Source: Shewanella pealeana ATCC 700345
Lineage (GTDB): Bacteria > Pseudomonadota > Gammaproteobacteria > Enterobacterales > Shewanellaceae
Direction: 5' to 3'
DNA: 64,000 nucleotides
Assembly (NCBI RefSeq): GCF_000018285.1
Contig: NC_009901.1
Span: 247,001 to 311,000 of the forward strand
Under the pieces are notes generated by a model. It worked only from the letters and a program-made list of their open reading frames with translations. It was not told where the DNA came from and made no database searches. The position numbers were made by a program, and so were the translations under genes. Positions 50,718 to 59,835 of this stretch are shown here, piece by piece. The number at the start of each line of letters is the position of its first letter. The stretch's first letter is position 1.

Positions 50718-52088
50718 ATGCTAGAAAGTAAAGTAAGCGAAAACTCTTGGTTATTAGTTAAGTATTCTCAAGCTATGATTCGGCCCTTATCGGCTGTCGG
50801 TATTATTTTTGGCTGTGCGGCAATGTTTGGCTATTTGGGCGCTATGGAATGGATATATAGACCTGTCACTAATGGACCTGCGACGAACCCATTAACTGCA
50901 ATGTGTATGATTTTTATAGGAACCGCTCTTTGGATAAGTAAAAAGAAAAGTGATGCTAACTTGGCGCTGTTGTTATTATCGGCAGTTATCATTATTACAT
51001 TGACCCTTATTTTTGATGTAATTTCTGGCTCAAACTTCTCAGCGATACTCACGCCTTTTCAGGAACAAGTCGCGCTAGAATTAAAAAATGGCAAAAGTAA
51101 TAGCATGGGGATTAACTCCTCTGTCATGTTTCTTTTTATTGCTATTAGCTTGGTATTGTTTGTTGGGCAAAAATTAATTGCTTCGCAGTTGTTTGCCTTC
51201 ATTGCTTTAGCCATACCCACGGTTTCTTTTACTGGTTATGCCTACGGGCTTGAACAGTTTTACGGCCAAATGTCGATGTTGACGGCATTTATAGGGTTTG
51301 TTCTGGCCATAGCGGCATTAATGATGACGGCTAAAGTTGGTGGTGTGAACGCAATCTTAAGTCCTTTTATTGGCGGGAAAATAGCACGTCGACAAACCGC
51401 TGCAGGTTATTTCGTCCCAGCAATACTTGGTTATTTGTTGATTAAATCGCTTTGCGCAATAGATGGGGAACTATGTGGCATTTTTGTCGTAACTATCTGT
51501 TGGTTTGTCATACTCATGATAAGTTATTCAGCTCTTTTTCAAGAGAAGATGGATCTTGAACGTCGACAAATGGAACAGCTACTGACCTTAGCTGCAATGA
51601 ACGACCAATTAACCGGGCTGGCAAACCGTAGAAAGTTCCATGAATTTGCGCAAGAGGAGTTAAACCGTGTACAGCGTAACAAAAGCCAGTTTTGGGTTTT
51701 GGTTATGGACGTGGATTTCTTTAAAAAGATTAATGATACCGCTGGCCATGATATGGGAGACCAAGTGCTTATTGAATTGAGCAAGGTGTTAAAAAATTCA
51801 GTTCGTGCCGTAGATCTGGTGAGTCGAATGGGGGGGGAAGAGTTTTCCATCATTCTGAGCGACACGACAAAGCAGGGAGCTGAACGCGTGGCTGAGAGTA
51901 TTCGAAGTAGCATTGAAAGCATCAAGATTAAGGGCTGGACAGATATATATGGACCCATTACGGCTTCTATTGGCGGCGCTACGAGTGATGGGGCCGATAA
52001 GCTTGAAAATACGCTGAAGATTGCAGATAGTGCGTTATATCAAGCAAAACAGCGTGGTCGTAATCAGGTCTACTTTGCTGCTGAGTGA
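50718..52088 (+). CDS. Membrane-bound diguanylate cyclase (GGDEF)
   Basis: This 456-aa protein makes cyclic di-GMP. About eight membrane spans (20-280) are followed by a GGDEF domain (about 295-455) with DQLTGLANRR, MDVDFFKKINDTAGHDMGD and active-site GGEEF in RMGGEEFSII. An RAVD five residues before GGEEF is an intact I-site, so product inhibition is expected. The sensory region does not match a named domain that I recognise. The stop codon lies inside a 12-bp hairpin shared with the convergent LysR gene. Confidence 0.92.
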   Translation: MLESKVSENSWLLVKYSQAMIRPLSAVGIIFGCAAMFGYLGAMEWIYRPVTNGPATNPLTAMCMIFIGTALWISKKKSDANLALLLLSAVIIITLTLIFDVISGSNFSAILTPFQEQVALELKNGKSNSMGINSSVMFLFIAISLVLFVGQKLIASQLFAFIALAIPTVSFTGYAYGLEQFYGQMSMLTAFIGFVLAIAALMMTAKVGGVNAILSPFIGGKIARRQTAAGYFVPAILGYLLIKSLCAIDGELCGIFVVTICWFVILMISYSALFQEKMDLERRQMEQLLTLAAMNDQLTGLANRRKFHEFAQEELNRVQRNKSQFWVLVMDVDFFKKINDTAGHDMGDQVLIELSKVLKNSVRAVDLVSRMGGEEFSIILSDTTKQGAERVAESIRSSIESIKIKGWTDIYGPITASIGGATSDGADKLENTLKIADSALYQAKQRGRNQVYFAAE

Positions 52089-52107
52089 TAAGCATATCAC
52101 TCAGCAG
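52078..52107. terminator. Convergent hairpin between the cyclase and LysR genes
   Basis: The perfect 12-bp stem CTGCTGAGTGAT / ATCACTCAGCAG with loop AAGCAT spans the cyclase stop codon. No long T run follows, so termination efficiency is uncertain. Confidence 0.55.
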
Positions 52108-52131
52108 GCCAAAGCGAGTGGGGCCTAGTCT

Positions 52132-53001
52132 CTATTTTAGGCCTTCACTCAGGAAATCCAGCAGCATGCGTACCTTAGGCGAAAGGTGGCGATTTTGTGG
52201 GTACAGCGCCCAGATCCCTTCTTCGGGTTGGCGGTTTTGCTCGAGCAAGGGGGTTAGCTCACCCGATTCAATAAAGGGTAATACGTAATAATCGGGCAGC
52301 TGCACTATGCCTATGCCTTTAATGGCTGCATCAACCAGGGCATGGCCACTGTTGCAACTCAAGCTGCCTTTAACCCGTACATTCCTGGTTTTACCGCTCT
52401 CTTGAAAGCGCCAATAGTCCATGGTGCCAATTAAACAGTTATGCTGATCAAGTTCAGATAGTGAATGGGGTAAACCATAAGTTGCTAAGTAGTTTGGCGA
52501 GGCACACACATATTGAGTTCGGCTGCTGAGCTTCTTAGCCATCATGCTTGAATCTTCTAAATGGCCAAGGCGGATCGCCAGATCATAGCCCTCATCGACT
52601 AGGTCTAACTTCTGATTGCTTAGATTGAGTTTGACTTCAAGCTCAGGATACAGCGATGCAAAGTCATTAATTAGTGGAGCAATGGTTTTTTCACCATAGG
52701 TTACAGGCGCAGTGATCTTTAACAGGCCTCTTGGGGTAGTTTGTAAGTTAGTAATGGCGCGCTCGGCTTCTTCGAGGCCATCGAGTACCTGTCTACAATG
52801 CTGATAATAGACCCGACCCACTTCGGTAACAGATACCTTTCTGGTGGTGCGATGAAACAGTTTAGAGGCTAAGCGTGTTTCTAATGCACTTATCTGCCGA
52901 CTAACCTGCGCAGTCGAGATCCCTAACCGTTGCGATGCCTTGGTAAAGCTTTCGGCTTCTGCGACGGCAACGAACTCACTCACACCTTCCCAATTAAACA
53001 T
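52132..53001 (-). CDS. LysR-family regulator of the formaldehyde gene cluster (predicted)
   Basis: This 289-aa LTTR has a typical HTH (about 6-63: FVAVAEAESFTKASQRLGISTAQVSRQISALETRLASKLFHRTTRKVSVTE) of the CrgA-like subgroup and a C-terminal effector domain from about 92. It is divergent from gfa (359 bp between starts). Four nearby promoters carry a shared T-N11-A site about 66 bp before the predicted transcription start, the usual place for an LTTR recognition site, so this protein is the likely activator of gfa, the ybiI-like gene, frmA and the SMR gene. E. coli uses the unrelated FrmR repressor for this job. Confidence 0.88.
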   Translation of the reverse strand: MFNWEGVSEFVAVAEAESFTKASQRLGISTAQVSRQISALETRLASKLFHRTTRKVSVTEVGRVYYQHCRQVLDGLEEAERAITNLQTTPRGLLKITAPVTYGEKTIAPLINDFASLYPELEVKLNLSNQKLDLVDEGYDLAIRLGHLEDSSMMAKKLSSRTQYVCASPNYLATYGLPHSLSELDQHNCLIGTMDYWRFQESGKTRNVRVKGSLSCNSGHALVDAAIKGIGIVQLPDYYVLPFIESGELTPLLEQNRQPEEGIWALYPQNRHLSPKVRMLLDFLSEGLK

Positions 53002-53360
53002 TGTTACTCTCTAGAAATTATGGCTGGAAAATATGGCTTAATTATTAACATAAATGAGGTAAAAGCAATTTTTAATTTAATCATCGACAAAACCAATATC
53101 TCTCTTCTGTTGCTCATATAGCTGAGTTCCTCATGCTTTTAATTATTACTAAATAGAAAAAGTCATTTGTAAAAACCTCGGATTATCAAATCATATGTGA
53201 GGAATATAATTGCTGCCACACGTCTCTCGTTTCAATGCTGCTTTAAGCACTGAACGATTTACCGATATCGCCAAGGCTTAAGTTCCCCCCCCCTGCGTTT
53301 AGTATGGAATTTAGTATGGGGTTGATATTTGAGTCTTGGCCCATTTTAGGATCAATTATT
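53002..53360. other. LysR-gfa divergent region
   Basis: It holds the gfa promoter (53146-53210, described separately) and an unusually long leader of about 144 nt. The leader contains a C9 tract (53285-53293). No start-distal gene is visible. The LysR promoter on the minus strand was not located. Confidence 0.5.
53146..53210 (+). promoter_or_regulatory. gfa promoter with LysR-type site (copy 1 of 4)
   Basis: The site TTACTAAATAGAAA (53146-53159) begins 37 bp before -35 TTATCA (53183-53188); a 16-bp spacer and -10 TATAAT (53205-53210) follow. The left arm TTAC and the segment AAGTCATTTGTA agree with the SMR promoter at 57017, but the right arm GGTAA is degraded here. Confidence 0.7.
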
Positions 53361-53918
53361 ATGACAACGTTAATTCACCCACAAGTCGACAACGGCATTC
53401 CTGCAACGGCAGCTAGTTTTGCTGGCGGATCACTGCAATGTAAATGTGCAAACAATCCAGTTGAAGTCACCATTGCAGCACAAACTGCTCATAACCATGT
53501 ATGTGGCTGCAGTAAATGTTGGAAGCCTGAAGGCGCGCTATTTGCACAAATTGCCGTAGTCGCAAAAGATAAGGTTAGCGTAACCGCTAATGCCGACAAG
53601 CTACACATCATTGATGAGAGCGCTGCAATTCAACGTCACGCTTGTAAAGAGTGCGGCACTCATATGTATGGCCGCATCGAAAACACGGGGCACCCTTTCT
53701 ATGGCTTAGACTTTGTGCATACAGAGCTATCTAAGCAGCAAGGTTGGTCGGCGCCAGAGTTCGCTGCGTTTGTATCTTCAATCATAGAGTCGGGTACTGC
53801 GCCTGAGGCTATGGCAGATGTTCGCCAAACTCTTAAGGATCTCGGTTTACCTCCTTATGACTGTTTATCACCAGCATTAATGGATGCAATCGCGACCCAT
53901 GTTGCGGCTAACAAATAA
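53361..53918 (+). CDS. gfa: Glutathione-dependent formaldehyde-activating enzyme (S-hydroxymethylglutathione synthase)
   Basis: This 185-aa zinc protein promotes condensation of formaldehyde with glutathione, the first step of the pathway completed by frmA and fghA. Cysteines match the Gfa zinc sites: structural Cys27, Cys29, Cys95, Cys98 (CKC and CKEC) and catalytic Cys48, Cys50, Cys53 (CGCSKC). The open frame extends to 53304, but ATG 53361 with AGGA upstream gives the family N-terminus. In vivo need for Gfa has been questioned in the literature, as the condensation is also spontaneous. Confidence 0.92.
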   Translation: MTTLIHPQVDNGIPATAASFAGGSLQCKCANNPVEVTIAAQTAHNHVCGCSKCWKPEGALFAQIAVVAKDKVSVTANADKLHIIDESAAIQRHACKECGTHMYGRIENTGHPFYGLDFVHTELSKQQGWSAPEFAAFVSSIIESGTAPEAMADVRQTLKDLGLPPYDCLSPALMDAIATHVAANK

Positions 53919-53970
53919 CGCTGAAGAGTGAGCCGATACCGGCTTAAATAGCACTTATACCAGTAATGCA

Positions 53971-53993
53971 AAAAGCGCTTCGGCGCTTTTTTT
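53971..53993 (+). terminator. Terminator after gfa
   Basis: An 8-bp stem AAAAGCGC / GCGCTTTT is closed by a TTCG tetraloop, an especially stable loop, and followed by more Ts. Confidence 0.9.
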
Positions 53994-54026
53994 ACATCTA
54001 TAGCCTAGCAATATGGCTGATTATTG

Positions 54027-54091
54027 TTACCTATCTGCAAAGGTGTTTTAAGGCTTTGGTGGATTATCATATCTATTGGAACAACTATAAT
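54027..54091 (+). promoter_or_regulatory. LysR-type site and promoter upstream of the ybiI-like gene (copy 2 of 4)
   Basis: TTACCTATCTGCAA (54027-54040), then TTATCA (54064-54069), a 16-bp spacer and TATAAT (54086-54091). All spacings equal those of the gfa, frmA and SMR promoters, and GGATTATCA is shared exactly with gfa and frmA. The right arm of the site is degraded. The predicted start lies about 216 nt before the next gene. Confidence 0.65.
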
Positions 54092-54313
54092 GTTTGTTAT
54101 TGAAATGAGGCAGGCTGATAAGCTTTAAAACCTGCTTAGTTAACTGAGCGCCGAGGGACATGGAGTGCTTTGCCTTACATGGCTTACATAAGTTATTACA
54201 GATAGTAGAAGGTGTAGATTGTTAGACGCAGCCCTTACCTTTGGCTATAGATTAATAGGCAGTTGAATCGATTCATGCTCGGTAACCGCTAATTGTCATA
54301 GAGAGGTACTAAC

Positions 54314-54580
54314 ATGGCAGGTGGATGGTCAAGAGATGGTGCAGTACAAGATCAAATAGATAGCAGTGTAGAGGATGCGGTCGCTGCGGCGAGGAGCCGA
54401 CTTATTGGCGGTGAAAGTCGACTGCATTGTGAAGAATGTGGTGAAGATATCCCACAAGCAAGGCGTATAGCCGTTCCTGGTGTTCGACTCTGTATTGCTT
54501 GTCAAAATGAACTTGATAACAGTCAGGCGAAGCAACACTTGTTTAATCGCCGCGGCAGTAAAGATAGTCAGTTACGTTAA
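54314..54580 (+). CDS. DksA/TraR-type C4 zinc-finger protein, YbiI-like
   Basis: This 88-aa protein has the same length as E. coli YbiI and the same ends (MAGGWSRDGAV... and NRRGSKDSQLR). The C4 finger is Cys39, Cys42, Cys60, Cys63 (CEECGEDIPQARRIAVPGVRLCIAC). DksA-family proteins act on RNA polymerase, but YbiI lacks the long coiled coil and has no settled role. GAGAGG precedes the ATG. The upstream shared promoter suggests co-regulation with formaldehyde genes. Confidence 0.9.
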   Translation: MAGGWSRDGAVQDQIDSSVEDAVAAARSRLIGGESRLHCEECGEDIPQARRIAVPGVRLCIACQNELDNSQAKQHLFNRRGSKDSQLR

Positions 54581-54690
54581 ATGACTGACTATAGAAAGTG
54601 AAGCTAAGCAGTACACTGCTTAGCAACTACTTTAAGACATATGTTTTAAAAAGTGCTTCTGTAATTAATGAAGCAATTTTCAAAAGATTA

Positions 54691-54755
54691 TTACCATATG
54701 GTAAAGGTAAATTACCTATTGATGGGATTATCAATAATGAACAGGTAGTTATAAT
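54691..54755 (+). promoter_or_regulatory. frmA promoter with LysR-type site (copy 3 of 4)
   Basis: A clean palindrome TTACCATATGGTAA (54691-54704) fits T-N11-A. It is followed at the shared distance by TTATCA (54728-54733), 16 bp, and TATAAT (54750-54755). The predicted start is about 56 nt before the frmA ATG. Confidence 0.8.
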
Positions 54756-54808
54756 CTTTCCATACCCACTACGGTGACGCACCGTAATTTAAAGTTTATT
54801 AAAACTAG

Positions 54809-55948
<1,140 letters not shown>

Positions 55949-55960
55949 CATCATTGTCTA

Positions 55961-55994
55961 AAATAACAAGCGCTCTCTGGCGCTTGTTATTTTT
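55961..55994 (+). terminator. Terminator after frmA
   Basis: The stem AAATAACAAGCG / CGCTTGTTATTT encloses an 8-nt loop and ends in Ts. It should reduce read-through from frmA into fghA, for which no separate copy of the shared promoter was found. Confidence 0.85.
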
Positions 55995-56076
55995 AAAGGC
56001 TTAATTTTTAAAGATAGAGCTTTAAAGGTTGAGCTTTACAGAATTAGTTTAAAGAATTTATAGGAGTCGGTATTAA

Positions 56077-56916
56077 ATGACCGTTGAAAATATCAGTGTA
56101 AATAAGAGCTTTGGTGGTTGGCATAAGCAGTACAGCCATCAATCTAAAACACTTAATTGCGCAATGCGATTTGCCATTTATTTACCGCCTCAAGCGTCAA
56201 ATGGTAAAAAAGTGCCAGTGCTGTATTGGTTGTCAGGTTTAACCTGCACCGATGAAAACTTTATGCAAAAAGCCGGTGCTCAGCGTATGGCTGCTGAGCT
56301 GGGTATTGCGATTGTTGCCCCTGATACCAGCCCACGTGGTGACGATGTTGCCGATGACACGGGTTACGACTTAGGTAAGGGCGCAGGTTTCTATGTTAAC
56401 GCTACCCAAGCTCCTTGGAACCGTCATTATAGAATGTACGATTATGTGGTTAATGAATTGCCACAGCTGATTGAGTCTATGTTCCCGGTTAGTGATAAGC
56501 GCTCAATAGCGGGCCATTCTATGGGCGGCCACGGTGCACTCGTAATTGCCATGCGTAATCCACAGGCTTACCAGTCGGTGTCGGCATTTAGCCCAATTAC
56601 GAACCCTGTTAACTGCCCTTGGGGCAAGAAGGCGTTCACTGCTTATTTGGGTCGTGATACGACAACTTGGGTTGACTACGATGCGAGCTTATTAATGCGT
56701 CAAGCGACTGAGTTTGTGCCAGCGCTAGTGGATCAAGGTGAAGCTGATGATTTTCTTATCGAACAGCTAAAGCCAGAGGTACTAGAGGCCGCAGCCAAGA
56801 TGAGTGGATATCCTTTAACGCTAAATATGCAAGAAGGCTTCGATCATAGCTACTACTTTATCTCTAGCTTTATCGAAAACCACCTGCGTTTTCATGCTGA
56901 GCACTTAGTTAAGTAG
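56077..56916 (+). CDS. fghA: S-formylglutathione hydrolase
   Basis: This 279-aa esterase releases formate and glutathione from S-formylglutathione, ending the detoxification route. The nucleophile is Ser148 in GHSMGGHGAL, with Asp in QGEADDFL and His in FDHSYYF completing the triad. Cys57 in SGLTCTDENF is a conserved family residue. TAGGAG precedes the ATG. The name frmB is also used for this gene. Confidence 0.96.
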   Translation: MTVENISVNKSFGGWHKQYSHQSKTLNCAMRFAIYLPPQASNGKKVPVLYWLSGLTCTDENFMQKAGAQRMAAELGIAIVAPDTSPRGDDVADDTGYDLGKGAGFYVNATQAPWNRHYRMYDYVVNELPQLIESMFPVSDKRSIAGHSMGGHGALVIAMRNPQAYQSVSAFSPITNPVNCPWGKKAFTAYLGRDTTTWVDYDASLLMRQATEFVPALVDQGEADDFLIEQLKPEVLEAAAKMSGYPLTLNMQEGFDHSYYFISSFIENHLRFHAEHLVK

Positions 56917-56960
56917 TCGCTTATATAGGCGCGATTACTCGCTGACATTCCGACACGAGA

Positions 56961-56986
56961 AGCTGCCCACCAAGGCAGCTTTTTTT
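56961..56986 (+). terminator. Terminator after fghA
   Basis: AGCTGCC / GGCAGCT (7 bp) with a 6-nt loop and a run of Ts. Confidence 0.85.
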
Positions 56987-57016
56987 ATTGCTAATGTTCA
57001 GGCCTCAAAGAGATTA

Positions 57017-57081
57017 TTACCTAAGGGTAAAAGTCATTTGTATTTAATGGTGATTATCAATTCTTACTAGAGGGATATAAT
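57017..57081 (+). promoter_or_regulatory. SMR gene promoter with LysR-type site (copy 4 of 4)
   Basis: The palindrome TTACCTAAGGGTAA (57017-57030) precedes TTATCA (57054-57059), 16 bp, and TATAAT (57076-57081). It shares AAAGTCATTTGTA with the gfa promoter. The predicted start is about 57 nt before the ATG, the same leader length as frmA. Confidence 0.8.
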
Positions 57082-57144
57082 AGCCTCACTAATTTAAATA
57101 TCTTTGCAAACATAGCGTTGCTGAACAAATATTAAGGTAAGAGC

Positions 57145-57471
57145 ATGAGCTGGATTTTTCTTTTATTGGGTGTGGTTGCGGAAGTGTTATCTCATGTGGC
57201 GCTAAAAGCCACCGATGGTTTTAGTAAGCCTTTACCTGCGGCCCTGGTTATTTTAGGTCACCTAACAGCTTTTATCTTTTTAGGCCAAGCAATGAAGGGC
57301 ATGCCAGTAGGTGTGGTGCATGCTTTATGGGCCGGTTTAGCGATTGTGTCAGTGACATTAATCTCAGCTCTATTTTATCGCGAACATTTGGATATGACGG
57401 CTTGGATTGGAATGGTACTGGTGGCTGCAGGTGTGATGATGATTAACTTCTCACAGGGGCATGCTCATTAG
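57145..57471 (+). CDS. Small multidrug resistance (SMR) family transporter, atypical
   Basis: This 108-aa protein has four membrane spans and the essential membrane-embedded Glu13 in VVAEVLSHVALK (EmrE Glu14). Trp62 matches EmrE Trp63. Two substrate-site positions differ: His17 where EmrE has Thr18, and His59 where EmrE has Tyr60. This suggests a substrate other than typical quaternary cations. Its promoter is the fourth copy of the shared formaldehyde-cluster type. SMR proteins work as dual-topology or paired dimers; only one SMR gene is present here. Confidence 0.88.
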   Translation: MSWIFLLLGVVAEVLSHVALKATDGFSKPLPAALVILGHLTAFIFLGQAMKGMPVGVVHALWAGLAIVSVTLISALFYREHLDMTAWIGMVLVAAGVMMINFSQGHAH

Positions 57472-57481
57472 CGATAAGCTA

Positions 57482-57541
57482 ATGAATCAAAAATAAAAAG
57501 CCCGCAAGCTTAGCGCTTGCGGGCTTTTATTTTTGATTCAT
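57482..57541. terminator. Long palindromic terminator after the SMR gene
   Basis: The arms begin ATGAATCAAAAATAAAA and continue into GCCCGCAAGC; the right arm mirrors this for about 27 bp with a single extra A on the left. The GC core and flanking A/T runs make a strong two-way terminator. Confidence 0.9.
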
Positions 57542-57613
57542 CTAAGGGGTAATCTAGGAGCTAATGCAAAGATCTAGCTCTAAGAGTGTTCACCCAAGAT
57601 GCATGCAGCTTGG

Positions 57614-58261
57614 TTACCCCTTAATTAAATAAGCGCCTTTGGTGGATAAGGTTACCGTAATAGGTAGGTTCGTTTTGTTTTTCCAATACCAACCATGGGA
57701 GCCTGCAAAAGGGGTAGTTAGTGTACCCTTCATTTTACTTGCAGTAGTCATCGCAAAGCTTTCGTAAAAGCCTGTGCTATCACCTTGTGGCTCGCCATGA
57801 AAATCAAAAAATAGTTCGCCGCCATCGGTACTCCAGTCGTATTCCAAGTGCTTACCTTGATTGAGTAAAAACTTGTATTCGAGGCCCTTACCTGCAGCGA
57901 TAACAATATTCACTTTATCTTGGCGCATGCCTGGTTCTTGTGCCCTTGCTTGCTTTATTTCATTCACTGTCGGTGCGGGGGCGATCTCTAGAGTATTAGA
58001 AGCGCTGGACGTAGTTTTTTTCGGTGATACTAGAGGGAGTGGGCTGGCGTCTGTTTGCGCGGCTTCGGCAATCTTGGTCAGTCCCACAGCTTTACCTATG
58101 CCTGTTGGGTCGATGTTGTACTCAGCTGGTAAAATAGCGATGACCAATACAATTGCTCCAATCAATACTGCACACATACTGGCCTTTAGCAGCGTTGCAT
58201 TCGAGTGGACTGGGATGGTGTTTGGGTTATCGATATTGGTTTGGTTATTGATGTTTTTCAT
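57614..58261 (-). CDS. Single-span membrane-anchored periplasmic protein (HupE cluster)
   Basis: This 215-aa protein has a short Asn-rich cytoplasmic tail, one membrane span (about 28-47, ASMCAVLIGAIVLVIAILP), a flexible linker rich in Ser, Thr and Pro, and a periplasmic domain (about 105-215). That domain has conserved-looking Trp and Gly residues (EYDWSTDGGELFFDFHGEP and GSHGWYWKN). The function is unknown. It lies 60 nt after the HupE-like gene and is probably co-transcribed. Confidence 0.75.
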   Translation of the reverse strand: MKNINNQTNIDNPNTIPVHSNATLLKASMCAVLIGAIVLVIAILPAEYNIDPTGIGKAVGLTKIAEAAQTDASPLPLVSPKKTTSSASNTLEIAPAPTVNEIKQARAQEPGMRQDKVNIVIAAGKGLEYKFLLNQGKHLEYDWSTDGGELFFDFHGEPQGDSTGFYESFAMTTASKMKGTLTTPFAGSHGWYWKNKTNLPITVTLSTKGAYLIKG

Positions 58262-58321
58262 TGTTGTTCCTTAAATTTATCTCATTTTCAATCTTGGGAT
58301 TAGTGTCTAACTTGGATGCAT

Positions 58322-59017
58322 CTAGCTAATGAAATAGCCAGTGAGCTGGAAGCCCACAAGCATTACGCCGGCGCTCATCAACAAGGTACTTGTCACCGTT
58401 GAAAACTGCAGGTAGCTTTTATGCCGACGCCAGATACTCATTAAAATGAGCACTAATCCAAGCGCTAAAAACTGGCCGATTTCGACCCCCACGTTGAATG
58501 CTAAGATGTTTGGAACGAGTCCATCTTGCGGTAATTGAAACTCCTGAATTTTAGTTGCCAAGCCAAAGCCATGAAACAGACCAAATATCATGACTGCGAC
58601 TTTTGTATTGGGTTGAAAACCAAATACTCTTTGAAAGCCTCCTAAGTTATCAAAACCTTTATAAATAATGGAAAAGCCGATGATAGCGTCGATCAGATAG
58701 GCATTTACTTGTATGTCATAGTACACGCCAACTAACAGAGTAATGCTGTGGCCAATGGTGAATAGACTCACATACAAGAGCACGTCTTTAGTGCGGTAGA
58801 GGAAGAAAACCACTCCGACTAAAAACAGTAAATGGTCATAACCCGTGACCATGTGTTTAGCACCAATATAGATAAAGGGCAGAATTGATACCCCTTGGTT
58901 AAGAGTTAAAAATTGCTTGGTATCTTCATCGACACCATGGGCAAACAGTGAAAAAGAGGCGAATAGCCCGCATAGCATCACCATGAATTTAATGGCTGTG
59001 CCCAAAGATTGGCTCAT
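58322..59017 (-). CDS. HupE/UreJ-like membrane protein
   Basis: This 231-aa protein has a signal-like N-terminus ending AHG and about six membrane spans. The HupE/UreJ pattern shows in GAKHMVTGYDHLLFLVGVVFF, TIGHSITL, FGLFHGFGLATK and NVGVEIGQ, where His, Asp and Glu in membranes are likely metal ligands. HupE and UreJ proteins move nickel or related metals. No hydrogenase or urease gene is in the window, so the metal is open. It sits between a histidine-rich protein gene and the anchored periplasmic protein gene. Confidence 0.85.
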   Translation of the reverse strand: MSQSLGTAIKFMVMLCGLFASFSLFAHGVDEDTKQFLTLNQGVSILPFIYIGAKHMVTGYDHLLFLVGVVFFLYRTKDVLLYVSLFTIGHSITLLVGVYYDIQVNAYLIDAIIGFSIIYKGFDNLGGFQRVFGFQPNTKVAVMIFGLFHGFGLATKIQEFQLPQDGLVPNILAFNVGVEIGQFLALGLVLILMSIWRRHKSYLQFSTVTSTLLMSAGVMLVGFQLTGYFIS

Positions 59018-59152
59018 TGCTGTTACTCCAAATTATTTTAGATGTTATTAAGCGCAGCGAAATAGGCTGATATATATCAGTTGCTTATGCACTTATTTAT
59101 AAGAACGACTTAAATACTGGTAGTCAGTTATTTAAACATCGCTAAACAATAA

Positions 59153-59611
59153 TTAGGTGTGCGGAGGAGGGATCGGTGGCGCATAGCGGTGACCCACGTA
59201 GCGTATATCGTTATCGCTAATAGTCTTGATGTGAATAAATTGGCTGGAAAATACTGTTTCTACAGGTATATCTGACGGTGTATGGCCATGATTGGCATGG
59301 TCATGTTCCGTTAATTGATTAGGTTCAGTGTTGAATGTGTTATCGCCATCGACTGCGGAGTCGACTGCAAGGTAAGGCGTGATAGATTCGGTGGCATTAA
59401 ATGCGTTAGCAGCATGTGAGTGATGTCTGAATGTCTCAACTACTTCATGGCTATGATGGTGATATATCGATTGTCCTAATGGGTGTTCACCATTTGGGTA
59501 TTGCACCGAATAGGCAGAACTCACGGCAAAAAACTGACACACAAAAAGCATTAGCATGATTGCCAATGTTGATTTTGAATGTTGCTTAGGCTGAACTTCA
59601 AACCTAAACAT
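59153..59611 (-). CDS. Histidine-rich secreted protein, probable metal binder
   Basis: This 152-aa protein has a hydrophobic N-terminal segment (about 16-34, likely a signal peptide) and histidine clusters YHHHSHE, FRHHSHA and EHDHANHGH, then a C-terminal tail RYAPPIPPPHT. Such stretches bind zinc, nickel, cobalt or copper. ATG 59620 is in frame, but AGGG is 1 nt from it and 9 nt from the ATG at 59611, so the latter is preferred. It is the first gene of a probable three-gene metal cluster with the HupE-like gene. Confidence 0.72.
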   Translation of the reverse strand: MFRFEVQPKQHSKSTLAIMLMLFVCQFFAVSSAYSVQYPNGEHPLGQSIYHHHSHEVVETFRHHSHAANAFNATESITPYLAVDSAVDGDNTFNTEPNQLTEHDHANHGHTPSDIPVETVFSSQFIHIKTISDNDIRYVGHRYAPPIPPPHT

Positions 59612-59835
59612 GTTTTGCATCCCTGTAAAAATAATAGCCCCTGATGAACGTTATGATTAGCATTGCGACTTGAGCATTAAATCAGATTGGTTTTAAAAGC
59701 GCTAGGGTAGATAGTGTCATTATTAAGCAAGTTTAATTAACGGCATTGCACCTTGTGCAGTAACTTTAAATAGCCGTTTGTTGCTTATTAACCGCGTGCG
59801 GCTACAGTTAATTTTACTGAAGCAGGAGATATCTT

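Larger units (their letters stand above)
53919..54313. other. Region between gfa and the zinc-finger gene
   Basis: After the gfa terminator (53971) comes the second shared promoter (54027-54091) and then a leader of about 216 nt without a convincing ORF. An ATG overlapping the -10 box opens a 12-codon frame, but it would not be in the transcript. Confidence 0.5.

Noticed and set aside
51539..51958. A 139-codon minus-strand frame inside the diguanylate cyclase gene
   Set aside because: It is the shadow of the GGDEF domain, whose motifs are intact on the plus strand.
55949..56076. A fifth copy of the shared formaldehyde promoter before fghA
   Set aside because: Neither TTATCA nor a matching TATAAT at 16-bp spacing is present in this gap.
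57861..58274. A 137-codon plus-strand frame opposite the anchored periplasmic protein gene
   Set aside because: It is antisense to a gene with a coherent signal, membrane span and domain, and lacks a good ribosome binding site.
59640..59670. A partly palindromic stretch (GTTATGATTAGCAT) before the histidine-rich gene as a possible Zur box
   Set aside because: The half-site spacing does not match known Zur operators and the match is weak; a matrix search would be needed.
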